A stretch of DNA of 64,000 nucleotides from Amycolatopsis umgeniensis (GTDB lineage: Bacteria; Actinomycetota; Actinomycetes; Mycobacteriales; Pseudonocardiaceae): assembly GCF_014205155.1 (NCBI RefSeq), contig NZ_JACHMX010000001.1, positions 3,410,001 to 3,474,000 of the forward strand. Direction: 5' to 3'. A program made the translations under genes and the position numbers. The notes under the pieces are model-generated. The model saw nothing but the letters and a program-made list of their open reading frames with translations, had not been told where the DNA came from and made no database searches. Shown piece after piece: positions 34,056 through 41,852 of this stretch (its first letter is position 1; every line of letters begins with the position of its first letter).

Positions 34056-35237
34056 GTGCGCACTTTGGACCATGACGAGTTCCTCGCCATGCGTCGGTTC
34101 CCCGCGCTCGACGGGCTGCGCGCGATCGCGGCCACCATCGTGATCCTCTTCCACTTCGCGGGTCCGAAGTGGAGCTGGCTGTCCGGCTGGGTCGGTGTCT
34201 ACATCTTCTTCGTGCTGTCCGGCTTCCTGATCACGACGCTCCTGCTGCGTGAACAGGACCGGACCGGCCGGATCTCGCTTTCGGCGTTCTACCTGCGCCG
34301 GGTGTTCCGGATCCTGCCGCCGTACCTGGTGATCCTCGGCGGGATCGTCGTGTTCGTGTGGCTGCGCGGCGAATTCTTCACCCGCGAGTTCCCGCACGCG
34401 CTGAAGTACTACCTGACGTTCTTCAACGAGTTCCTGCCCGGCAGCAAGCCGGACGGCGCGGACAACTTCTTCAGCGGCTCGTGGACGCTGGGCATCGAGG
34501 AGAAGTTCTACCTGGTCTGGCCGTTCCTGCTGGTGGTCGCGGGCGCCGTCGGGCTGGCCGCGGCCTGGCGCAAGCTCGCGCTGGCGTTCGCCGCGTTCGC
34601 GCTGATGGCGGGGCTGGTGGGGGTCACCAGCGGCTGGGTGCTCAACGGGCCGCAGGTGCCGATCTACCGCTCGACGGTGCACTACGCGATCCTGCTGATC
34701 GGCTGCGTGCTGGCGATCGCGATGCACTACCGCCGGTCCTACGCGGTGATCAAACCGCTGACCCATCCGCTCGCGGCGATCCCGGTGTTCGGCGCTTTCG
34801 CCGTACTGCACGTCAACATGGAAAGCCTGTGGTGGGAGACCGGCAGCAACCTCGGCCTGCTGATCGCCTACGGCCTGCTCTCGGCGATGTTGCTGGTCGT
34901 GCTGGTCTCGCCGGGGCCGCTGCGCTGGCTGCTGGCGACCAGGGTGATGCGTTTCGTCGGTGAGCGCTCGTACTCGCTCTACCTGCTGCAGGGCCCGGTG
35001 CACTTCGCAGTGGTCGCGGCGATCCCGCCGCTGGGCGAACACCGGATGATCAGCGCGCTGACCGTGTTCGCGGTGGGGCTGGGGATCGCGGACCTGATCC
35101 ACCGCTGGGTGGAGCAGCCGATGATCGTCACCGGCAAGAAGCTGATCGCGCGCCGCCAGGAACGCAAGGCGCTGCGAGCAGCCGAAGCCGAACTCCAGCG
35201 GCCGAGCGCCGTCGAGGCCCCCAGCGGCGCGCGCTGA
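34056..35237 (+). CDS. membrane acyltransferase (OafA/YrhL, acyltransferase 3)
   Basis: 393 residues from GTG 34056 preceded by AGGGGG. The N-terminus has the family pattern RFPALDGLRAIAATIVILFHF (catalytic-type His in helix 1) and GVYIFFVLSGFLITTLLL, then R-rich YLRRVFRILPPYLVI; about ten transmembrane helices follow. These enzymes O-acylate surface glycans or natural products in the membrane. The C-terminal tail is basic (KKLIARRQERKALR). The open frame extends upstream to 33945 inside the previous gene, but without a start signal. No linked glycan genes are present. Confidence 0.88.
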   Translation: MRTLDHDEFLAMRRFPALDGLRAIAATIVILFHFAGPKWSWLSGWVGVYIFFVLSGFLITTLLLREQDRTGRISLSAFYLRRVFRILPPYLVILGGIVVFVWLRGEFFTREFPHALKYYLTFFNEFLPGSKPDGADNFFSGSWTLGIEEKFYLVWPFLLVVAGAVGLAAAWRKLALAFAAFALMAGLVGVTSGWVLNGPQVPIYRSTVHYAILLIGCVLAIAMHYRRSYAVIKPLTHPLAAIPVFGAFAVLHVNMESLWWETGSNLGLLIAYGLLSAMLLVVLVSPGPLRWLLATRVMRFVGERSYSLYLLQGPVHFAVVAAIPPLGEHRMISALTVFAVGLGIADLIHRWVEQPMIVTGKKLIARRQERKALRAAEAELQRPSAVEAPSGAR

Positions 35238-35275
35238 ACACCTGCGTTTATCGAGCAGAAGGGCAGACTTCCGGG

Positions 35276-35332
35276 GTGTCGCGAAAGCCACTTTCGGGAC
35301 GCCTGATGTCCCGAAAGTGGCTTTCGCGACAC
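35276..35332. repeat. 57-bp perfect hairpin element, family A copy 1
   Basis: Perfect 25-bp arms (35276-35300 and 35308-35332) around GCCTGAT; arms begin GTGTCGCGAAAGCCACTTTC. A second copy at 47985-48041 has the same arms exactly and a one-base different spacer (GTCTGAT). It lies 38 bases after the acyltransferase stop in the intergenic region 35238-35484, which also holds a family B half-element and a family C hairpin. Confidence 0.92.
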
Positions 35333-35424
35333 GGCCGCTCCGCATCGGACGCGGCGAAGGAGGCCTTCATCCCGTCGCCGGCTCCGCCCACGAACACCCC
35401 ACCTTTGACTGACCCTCCAATAAG

Positions 35425-35471
35425 TCCTCTGGTGGCGGTCGTTCGTAGCACGAACTACCGCCACGAGAGGA
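35425..35471. repeat. inverted repeat, family C copy 1
   Basis: 21-base arms 35425-35445 and 35451-35471 pair at 19 of 21 positions around TAGCA. The ends are TCCTCT/AGAGGA, the same flank as the family C element at 47841-47891. It precedes the stop end of the convergent Ddn-like gene, so it may terminate that transcript. Confidence 0.8.
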
Positions 35472-35484
35472 CTGAACGCGTGAG

Positions 35485-35901
35485 TCAGCGGGAGATCGTG
35501 ACGACCGGGATCACCCGATCGGTCTTCTTCTCGTATTCGGCGAAGCCCGGCATCGTGCTGACCATCTTCGCGTAGAGACGGTCTCGCTCGGCGCGGTCTT
35601 CGAGTACGACGGTCGCCGTCGCGTCGAACTTCTCCGTGCCGACCTCGAGGGTGACCTTCGGGTTCGCCACGATGTTGTGGTACCAGGCCGGGTTCTTGTC
35701 CGATCCGGCGTACGACGCGGCGATGAGGTAGTTGCCGTCTTCCATCGCGTACACGAGCGGCGAGGTGCGCGGCTCGCCGCTCTTCGCCCCCGTGGTGGTG
35801 AGGAGCAGCAGGGAGCCGCCCTCGAACATGCCGCCCACCTTCCCCTCGTTCTCCCGGAATTCCTTGATGATGTTCTTGTTCCAGTCGAGCGTTTCGGACA
35901 T
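35485..35901 (-). CDS. Ddn-like deazaflavin (F420)-dependent nitroreductase family protein
   Basis: 138 residues. Split beta-barrel pattern of the F420H2-dependent Ddn/DUF385 family: LLLLTTTGAKSGEPRTSPLVYAMEDGNYLIAASYAG, then NPAWYHNIVANPKVTLEVG, the conserved WyhNi segment that contacts the cofactor. They reduce quinones and diverse unsaturated compounds. AGGAGGAAAG lies before the ATG at 35901. No linked F420 biosynthesis genes are here. Short gap to the PLDc_N gene on the same strand suggests possible cotranscription. Confidence 0.9.
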   Translation of the reverse strand: MSETLDWNKNIIKEFRENEGKVGGMFEGGSLLLLTTTGAKSGEPRTSPLVYAMEDGNYLIAASYAGSDKNPAWYHNIVANPKVTLEVGTEKFDATATVVLEDRAERDRLYAKMVSTMPGFAEYEKKTDRVIPVVTISR

Positions 35902-35937
35902 CTTTCCTCCTGTGTGGATCTCCCCGGCCGAGGCTAC

Positions 35938-36288
35938 TCAGTCTTCGCGGGCCTTGCGGCGCTGCGCTTCGGCGCGCTCCCGGCATTTGCGCAGGAACTC
36001 TTCGTCGTCCTCGGCGCTCGTCGCGGCGAACCGGCCCGGCCGGTCGTACTCCGGGAACGCCGGGCTCTCGCGTTCGTAACGGCCGCGCGGGGTCCGGGCG
36101 GCGTGCTGCGGGCGGCCGGCGACCAGCCACACGATCGAGCCGATCAGCGGGACGATCAGCACCAGCAGCAACCACATCCCCTTGGGCATGTTGCGGCACG
36201 ATCCTTCGTCCGTGGTGATCACGTCGACGATGCAGAAGATCCACAGGCCGAGTGTGAGAACGCCGAAGAAACCATTGAAATACAGCAT
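35938..36288 (-). CDS. PLDc_N domain membrane protein
   Basis: 116 residues. Two membrane helices: MLYFNGFFGVLTLGLWIFCIVDVI and GMWLLLVLIVPLIGSIVWLVAGRP; the second with its PxxG and WLxxGRP ending is the phospholipase D N-terminal (PLDc_N) pattern. The C-terminus is highly charged (DDEEFLRKCRERAEAQRRKARED) and likely cytoplasmic. ATG 36288 has GGGGAG seven bases upstream; the frame extends further without a site. Function unknown. Confidence 0.8.
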   Translation of the reverse strand: MLYFNGFFGVLTLGLWIFCIVDVITTDEGSCRNMPKGMWLLLVLIVPLIGSIVWLVAGRPQHAARTPRGRYERESPAFPEYDRPGRFAATSAEDDEEFLRKCRERAEAQRRKARED

Positions 36289-36325
36289 CGAAAAACTCCC
36301 CAGTTCCGGATTGCCGGGGTAAGTA

Positions 36326-37000
36326 TTAGCACAGGAGGACGTCAAGAATTCCCGCGGCCACGTCGAGTGCCCGCGTCTGTCCCGGGCACCGCTTGGGCCC
36401 TGCTCCGAACGGACGTTCCGTCAGGTCCACCTCGACCACATCGCCGTCGACCCACCGCCGGGTGATCCGCACCGGCGGGTCCTCGCGCAGGACCCGGTCG
36501 AGCAGGCTCGCGACGTCCTCACCGGGCCGGTGGGCCGCCATGGCCTTGCCGAGCAGCTTCGCCGTCGCGTCGCAGGCCTGCACCAGGAGTCCGATCCGCG
36601 CGGCCGTCCGCTCGTCGACGTCGCCACCGCAGGCCTCGATCAGTCGCCGCATGGCCGCTTCGGCTTCGGGCCCGGTTTCGGTGTGCGGGTGGTAGCTCGC
36701 GGAAACCGTTGCGATGTCGTGGGAAACGTCCGGGAGACCGAGTTCCGCGGCGAGGACGGCGACCGGGACCGTCCACAGGATCCGGTCCACCGGCTCCTCC
36801 CGCAAGGCGTAAGTGAGCGCGAACGCCTTGTCCCGCAAGGAGCCCATCGGGGCGAGTTCGGCGAGCACGAGCCCGCGGCGCCGCGCGTGGTCCTCCGGGC
36901 GGCTGAACCGGGCGACGTTCGCGCGCAGCCAGCGGACACCACCCGGTTCGACGGCTTCGGGCACCGGCGGGACGGGGGCTTCGATCAGTGGGTCTCGCAT
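36326..37000 (-). CDS. miniature cytochrome P450-like protein
   Basis: 224 residues, half a normal P450. The C-terminus keeps a P450 heme loop, RPFGAGPKRCPGQTRALDVAAGIL, with Cys near 205, and the preceding strand pair ITRRWVDGDVVEVDL. The I-helix DT pair and K-helix ExxR are not visible (LREDPPVRITRR is the nearest). The N-terminal 130 residues are helical and unlike other P450s. Reading frame is clean and GC3-biased, so this looks like a genuine small protein rather than a decayed gene. TAGCGT lies six bases before the ATG (leaderless). Divergent from the PaaX gene. Confidence 0.72.
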   Translation of the reverse strand: MRDPLIEAPVPPVPEAVEPGGVRWLRANVARFSRPEDHARRRGLVLAELAPMGSLRDKAFALTYALREEPVDRILWTVPVAVLAAELGLPDVSHDIATVSASYHPHTETGPEAEAAMRRLIEACGGDVDERTAARIGLLVQACDATAKLLGKAMAAHRPGEDVASLLDRVLREDPPVRITRRWVDGDVVEVDLTERPFGAGPKRCPGQTRALDVAAGILDVLLC

Positions 37001-37072
37001 ACCGTGACGCTAAGTGCGGAACGCTTCGGTCACGGCCGAAACATGAGCTCATCGTCGTTGTATGGTGACCGG

Positions 37073-37921
37073 GTGACGGCCGTGTCGGAGACAACCGAAG
37101 TCGACGGCGCGGGGCGAACGGCGCAACCGCGCCAGTTGATCGTGACCGTGTACGGCCTCTACTCACGCGGCGAAGGCGGCTGGCTTTCCGTCCGCTCCCT
37201 GATCGATCTACTGGCCGGAGTGGACGTCGAGGAACCCGCCGTCCGGTCGTCCATTTCCCGCTTGAAGCGGCGCGGGATCCTTTCCGCGGTCCGCCGGACC
37301 GGGGCGGCCGGGTACGAACTCTCCGAAACCGCGCTGGCGATCCTGCGCGAAGGCGACGAGCGGATCTTCCGCCGCGAACGCGCCACCCCCGGCGACGGGT
37401 GGCTGCTGGCGGTGTTCTCCGTCCCGGAAGCCGAAAGGCACAAAAGGCACGTTCTGCGCACACAGCTCGCCCGGCTCGGCTTCGGGACCGCGTCGTCCGG
37501 CGTCTGGATCGCGCCCGCGCATCTGCGCGACGCGACCTCCGACATGCTGCGACGGCTCGAGCTGGAGGGTTACGCCGACCTCTTCCACGCCGAGCACCTC
37601 GCGTTCGGCGACGTGCGGGAGAAGGTCCGCGACTGGTGGGACCTCGACCAGCTCGAGTCGCTGTACTCCGCCTTCCTCGACGAGCACGCGCCCGCGCTCC
37701 GGCGCTGGCAGCGGCGCAAGACCACGGACGAGGCCGAGGCGTTCGCCGACTACGTCCGCGTGCTGACCGACTGGCGGCGGCTGCCGTACCTCGACCCGGG
37801 CCTGCCCGCCGAACTGCTGCCCGCCGGCTGGGCCGGGATCCGCGCCGCGGACCTGTTCTTCACGCTGCACTCGCGACTGGGCGAGGCCGCGGCCGCGCAC
37901 GTGTCGCACACCCTCCCCTAG
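37073..37921 (+). CDS. PaaX family transcriptional regulator
   Basis: 282 residues from GTG 37073, which follows TATGGT (37061-37066) by six bases, a leaderless start; ATG 37043 is an alternative. Winged helix PRQLIVTVYGLYSRGEGGWLSVRSLIDLLAGVDVEEPAVRSSISRLKRRGIL, then the PaaX signature (ERIFRRERATPGDGWLLAVFSVPE ... RLGFGTASSGVWIAPAHL) and a C-terminal helical domain. PaaX proteins typically bind phenylacetyl-CoA or another aryl-CoA. It sits beside genes for aryl-CoA oxidation (38365-41852), so it may regulate them. No phenylacetate genes are in the window. Confidence 0.9.
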   Translation: MTAVSETTEVDGAGRTAQPRQLIVTVYGLYSRGEGGWLSVRSLIDLLAGVDVEEPAVRSSISRLKRRGILSAVRRTGAAGYELSETALAILREGDERIFRRERATPGDGWLLAVFSVPEAERHKRHVLRTQLARLGFGTASSGVWIAPAHLRDATSDMLRRLELEGYADLFHAEHLAFGDVREKVRDWWDLDQLESLYSAFLDEHAPALRRWQRRKTTDEAEAFADYVRVLTDWRRLPYLDPGLPAELLPAGWAGIRAADLFFTLHSRLGEAAAAHVSHTLP

Positions 37922-38304
37922 ACCACCGCGAAGCCCTGCACCTCCACCAGCGCCTCGACGTCCCAAAGCCGGCTGACGCCGATCCCCGCCATCGCGGGGT
38001 ACTCGCTCCCGGCCAGCCGCTTCCACACGGCGCCGATCTCGCGCGCGTGGGCCTTGTAGTCGTCCATGTCGACGATGTAGATGGTCACGCTGCACAGATC
38101 CGACGGCTCCCCGCCCGCCGCGCGCAACGCGGTGAGCAAATTGGACAGCGCGCGTTCGAACTGCTCGACCACCCCTTCGCCGACGATGCGGTTTTCTTCG
38201 TTCAAAGCCGTCTGACCGGCGAGGAAGACGAACCGGCCGCTCGCCGAGACGGCGTGCGAGAAGCCGGAAGGACGGCCGAGCCCGGGCGGGTTGATGCGCT
38301 CCAT
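37918..38304 (-). CDS. RidA/YjgF family protein
   Basis: About 128 residues from ATG 38304 (MERINPPGLG); in-frame ATGs at 38316 and 38325 cannot be excluded as none has a clear binding site. Family features: FVFLAGQTALNEENRIVGEGVVEQFERALSNLLTAL, DLCSVTIYIVDMDDY and a C-terminal YPAMAGIGVSRLWDVEALVEVQ, where the Arg (SR) is the conserved carboxylate-binding residue of imine/enamine deaminases. It lies between the PaaX gene and the bifunctional oxygenase, whose aminobenzoyl-CoA product is an enamine, so it could hydrolyse that intermediate. Overlaps paaX stop by four bases, convergent. Confidence 0.85.
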   Translation of the reverse strand: MERINPPGLGRPSGFSHAVSASGRFVFLAGQTALNEENRIVGEGVVEQFERALSNLLTALRAAGGEPSDLCSVTIYIVDMDDYKAHAREIGAVWKRLAGSEYPAMAGIGVSRLWDVEALVEVQGFAVV

Positions 38305-38364
38305 GCGGATCAGCATATCCCGCATCGTTGACGGTCGTACATACCGCGACATACCCTGGGCGAC

Positions 38365-40716
38365 GTGCGTATCGCGGTGTTAGGCGGCGGCCCGGCGGGG
38401 CTCTACTTCGCCACGCTGGCGAAACAGCTCCATCCCGATCACGAGATCACCGTCTGGGAGCGCAACGCGCCCGACGACACCTTCGGATTCGGGGTGGTGT
38501 TCTCCGACGAGACGCTCGGCGGCATCGAGCACGCCGATCCGGTGATCCACGCCGCCATGCGGCGCGAGTTCGCGCGCTGGGACGACATCGACGTCCACTT
38601 CCGGGGCACGGTGCACACCTCCGGCGGGCACGGGTTCGCCGCGATGAGCCGCAAACGGCTGCTCGGCCTCCTCCAGGAACGCTGCGCGGAACTCGGCGTG
38701 GACGTGCGTTTCCACACCGAGGCGCCGAGCGCCGCCGAGGCGAGCGCGGAGTACGACCTCGTCGTCGCGGCGGACGGCGTCAACTCGCCGACCCGCAACG
38801 CCCTCGCCGGGAGCTTCCGCCCGACCCTGCAGACCCGCCGCTGCAAGTACATCTGGCTGGGCACGGATCTCGTGTTCGACGCCTTCAAGTTCCACGTCCT
38901 CGAAACCCCGCACGGGATCATGCAGATCCACGGCTACCCGTACAGCGACACCGCGAGCACGTTCATCCTCGAGCTGCACGAGGACGTCTGGCAGCGCGCT
39001 TTCGGCGAGATCGCCTCGACCTCGCTGGCGCCGGGCGAGAGCGACGAGAAGTCGATCGAGGTCATCCGCGAACTGTGCGCCGACGTCCTCGGCGACCATC
39101 AGACGTTCGCCAACAACTCGAAGTGGACGGCGTTCGCCACCGTACGCTGCGCGAGCTGGCGCCACGAGAACGTCGTCCTGCTCGGCGACGCCGCGCACAC
39201 GGCGCATTTCTCCATCGGCTCCGGCACCAAACTCGCCATGGAGGACGCGCTCGCGCTCGCCGCCTGCCTGCACGAACAGTCCGATATGGACAGTGCGTTG
39301 ACCGCTTACGAGGCCGAGCGCCGCCCCGTCGTCACCTCGACCCAGCGTGCCGCGCAGGCGAGCCTGGAGTGGTTCGAGAACATGGGCCAGTACACGCATC
39401 AGGACCCGGCGCAGTTCGCGTTCAACATCCTCACCCGCAGCCGCCGCGTCACCTACGACAACCTCCGGCTGCGCGATCCCGAGTTCGCCACCGAACTGGA
39501 CACCTGGTTCGCGTCCACTTTGGACACCGACGTCAAGCCGCCGATGTTCCAGCCGTACCGGATCGGCAACCTCGACCTGCCGAACCGCGTCGTCGTCTCC
39601 CCGATGGACATGTACTCCTCCTCCGACGGCGTCCCGACCGATTTCCACCTGGTGCACCTGGGAAGCAAGGCGCTCGGCGGCGCCGGGCTGGTGATGACGG
39701 AGATGGTCTGTGTCTCCGAGACCGGCCGTATCACCCCCGGCTGCGGCGGGCTGTACACCGAGGAACAAGAACGCGCCTGGACGAGGGTCACCGACTTCGT
39801 CCACGGCAACACCCCCGCGCGGATCGGCGTCCAGCTCGGCCATTCCGGGCGCAAGGGCTCCACGAAGCTGATGTGGGACGGCATCGACCAGCCGCTACCG
39901 GAAGGCAACTGGGAGATCTGCGCTCCGTCCGCGCTCCCGTACAGCGAGGCGAACCAGACCCCGCGCGAGCTGACGATCGCGGAACTCGCCGAGATCCGTG
40001 AGCAGTTCGCGGAATCCGCCCGTGCCGCCGGTCGCGCCGGATTCGATCTCCTCGAACTCCACTGCGCGCACGGCTACCTCCTGTCGTCCTTCCTTTCCCC
40101 GCTGACCAACCACCGCACCGACGCCTACGGCGGCTCGCTGGAGAACAGGCTGCGCTTCCCGCTCGAAGTCTTCGACGCGGTCCGCGCGGCGTGGCCCGCC
40201 GACCGGCCGATGACGGTCCGCATCTCCGCGACCGACTGGTACGACGGCGGGATCGACGTCGAAGACGCCGTCGAGATCGCCCGCGCGTTCGCCGAGCACG
40301 GCGTCGACGGCATCGATGTCTCGACAGGGCAGGTCGTCAGCGAGGAAAAGCCCGAGTACGGCCGGAGCTACCAGACGCCGTACGCCGACAGGATCCGCAA
40401 CGAGATCGGGCGCGAGTACGGGGTCGCGGTGATCGCCGTCGGCGCGATCTCCTCCTACGACGACGTCAACTCGCTCATCCTGGCTGGCCGCGCGGATCTG
40501 TGCGCCCTCGGCAGGACCCACCTTTACAATCCACAGTGGACACTTCACGCCGCGGCCGAACAGGATTACGCGATGCCGTGGCCGAAGCAGTACGCGGCGG
40601 GCAGCCGGAAACCACAGGGCGGCCGCACCGACGGGCCGAAACCGCGGCTGGAGCTGTTGCGGTCAGGGGAACCCGGCACCGCGCACGCACGCTGGCGACC
40701 GGGGAGCGACCGATGA
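38365..40716 (+). CDS. bifunctional 2-aminobenzoyl-CoA (or salicylyl-CoA) monooxygenase/reductase
   Basis: 783 residues. N-terminal flavoprotein monooxygenase (1-385): VLGGGPAGLYFA, WERN, and the second FAD motif NVVLLGDAAHTAHFSIGSGTKLAMEDA. C-terminal old-yellow-enzyme domain (about 390-740): FQPYRIGNLDLPNRVVVSPMD, IGVQLGHSGRKG, ELHCAHGYLLSSFLSPL and AVGAIS. This fusion defines the 2-aminobenzoyl-CoA monooxygenase/reductase of Azoarcus and the related salicylyl-CoA 5-hydroxylase. It hydroxylates and, for the former, reduces the aromatic ring of the CoA thioester. TACCCT seven bases before GTG suggests a leaderless start. Overlaps the acyl-CoA dehydrogenase gene by four bases. Confidence 0.88.
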   Translation: MRIAVLGGGPAGLYFATLAKQLHPDHEITVWERNAPDDTFGFGVVFSDETLGGIEHADPVIHAAMRREFARWDDIDVHFRGTVHTSGGHGFAAMSRKRLLGLLQERCAELGVDVRFHTEAPSAAEASAEYDLVVAADGVNSPTRNALAGSFRPTLQTRRCKYIWLGTDLVFDAFKFHVLETPHGIMQIHGYPYSDTASTFILELHEDVWQRAFGEIASTSLAPGESDEKSIEVIRELCADVLGDHQTFANNSKWTAFATVRCASWRHENVVLLGDAAHTAHFSIGSGTKLAMEDALALAACLHEQSDMDSALTAYEAERRPVVTSTQRAAQASLEWFENMGQYTHQDPAQFAFNILTRSRRVTYDNLRLRDPEFATELDTWFASTLDTDVKPPMFQPYRIGNLDLPNRVVVSPMDMYSSSDGVPTDFHLVHLGSKALGGAGLVMTEMVCVSETGRITPGCGGLYTEEQERAWTRVTDFVHGNTPARIGVQLGHSGRKGSTKLMWDGIDQPLPEGNWEICAPSALPYSEANQTPRELTIAELAEIREQFAESARAAGRAGFDLLELHCAHGYLLSSFLSPLTNHRTDAYGGSLENRLRFPLEVFDAVRAAWPADRPMTVRISATDWYDGGIDVEDAVEIARAFAEHGVDGIDVSTGQVVSEEKPEYGRSYQTPYADRIRNEIGREYGVAVIAVGAISSYDDVNSLILAGRADLCALGRTHLYNPQWTLHAAAEQDYAMPWPKQYAAGSRKPQGGRTDGPKPRLELLRSGEPGTAHARWRPGSDR

Positions 40717-41852
40717 CAGCCTTCGCACTGAGCCCGCAGCAGCAGGCCTTCGCCGCCGAGGTCCGACGGCTGGGCGCCGAGAAGCTCCGGCCGCTGGCCG
40801 AATCCGGCACCGAAGGCGCGGTCAACCGGCCGCTGCTCGAGGAAATGGGCGCGCTCGGCCTGCTTTCCCGGCTGTTCCCCGGTGTCGACGGCGGCAGCCC
40901 GAGCCGGGAGGCCGCCGCGACGGATCTCTGCATCCTGCGGGAATCCCTCGCGAGCCAGAGCACCGAGGCCGAGACCGCGTTGGCCCTGCAGGGTTTGGGC
41001 ACGTATCCGGTGCTCCAGTCCGGACGGGATTCGCAGGTCTCGAAATGGGTTCCCGCCGTGGCCGCGGGTGACGCCGTCGCCGCTTTCGCGCTCACCGAAC
41101 CGAACGCGGGCTCCGACGCGGCGGCCCTGGAACTCTCCGCCGAACCCGACGGCGACGGCTGGCGTCTCACCGGCGAGAAGATGTGGATCTCCAACGCCCC
41201 CGAGGCCGATTTCTACAGCGTTTTCGCCCGCACCACCCCGGACGCGGGCTCGCGCGGCGTCTCCGCTTTCGTCGTCCCCGCCGATCGTGCCGGGCTTTCC
41301 GGCGAGCATCTCGACCTCGTCAGCCCGCATCCCATCGGCACCCTCGTGTTCGACGGGGTCCGGGTCGAGCGGGACGAACTGCTCGGCGAGCAGGACCGCG
41401 GTTTCGGCGTCGCCATGCGAACACTGGACCTGTTCCGGCCGAGCGTCGGCGCGTTCGCCGTCGGGATGGCGCAAGCCGCTCTCGACGTCGCCGTCGCCCA
41501 CGCCCAGAACCGGGTCGCGTTCGGCGGACCGTTGCTGAAACAGCAAACGGTGGCGCACACCCTCGCCGAAATGGCGACCCGCACCGAGGCGTCGCGGCTG
41601 CTCGTCTACGCCGCAGCGGCCGCCTACGACGCGGGCGAGCGGAACCTCGCCGGCCGCGCGGCGATGGCGAAACTGTTCGCCACCGAGACAGCCCAGTACG
41701 TCGTCGATTCGGCCGTCCAGATCCACGGCGCGCGGGCGCTGCGGCGCGGGCATCTGCTCGAACACCTCTACCGCGAGGTCCGGGCGCCGCGGATCTACGA
41801 AGGCGCGTCCGAGGTGCAGCGGACGATCATCGCGCGGTCGCTGACTTCCTGA
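40713..41852 (+). CDS. acyl-CoA dehydrogenase
   Basis: 379 residues. Typical blocks: AFALTEPNAGSDAAAL (FAD contact), WRLTGEKMWISNAPEADFYSVFART, VSPHPIGTLVFDGVRVERDELLGEQDRGFGVAM, AVQIHGARALRRGHLLEHLYREVRAPRIYEGASEVQRT. Glu in IYEGASEVQ is at the usual catalytic base position. ATGA overlap with the preceding oxygenase gene puts both in one operon, so it probably dehydrogenates the alicyclic CoA thioester made there. Its end overlaps the convergent GH1 gene by 26 bases. Confidence 0.92.
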   Translation: MTAFALSPQQQAFAAEVRRLGAEKLRPLAESGTEGAVNRPLLEEMGALGLLSRLFPGVDGGSPSREAAATDLCILRESLASQSTEAETALALQGLGTYPVLQSGRDSQVSKWVPAVAAGDAVAAFALTEPNAGSDAAALELSAEPDGDGWRLTGEKMWISNAPEADFYSVFARTTPDAGSRGVSAFVVPADRAGLSGEHLDLVSPHPIGTLVFDGVRVERDELLGEQDRGFGVAMRTLDLFRPSVGAFAVGMAQAALDVAVAHAQNRVAFGGPLLKQQTVAHTLAEMATRTEASRLLVYAAAAAYDAGERNLAGRAAMAKLFATETAQYVVDSAVQIHGARALRRGHLLEHLYREVRAPRIYEGASEVQRTIIARSLTS

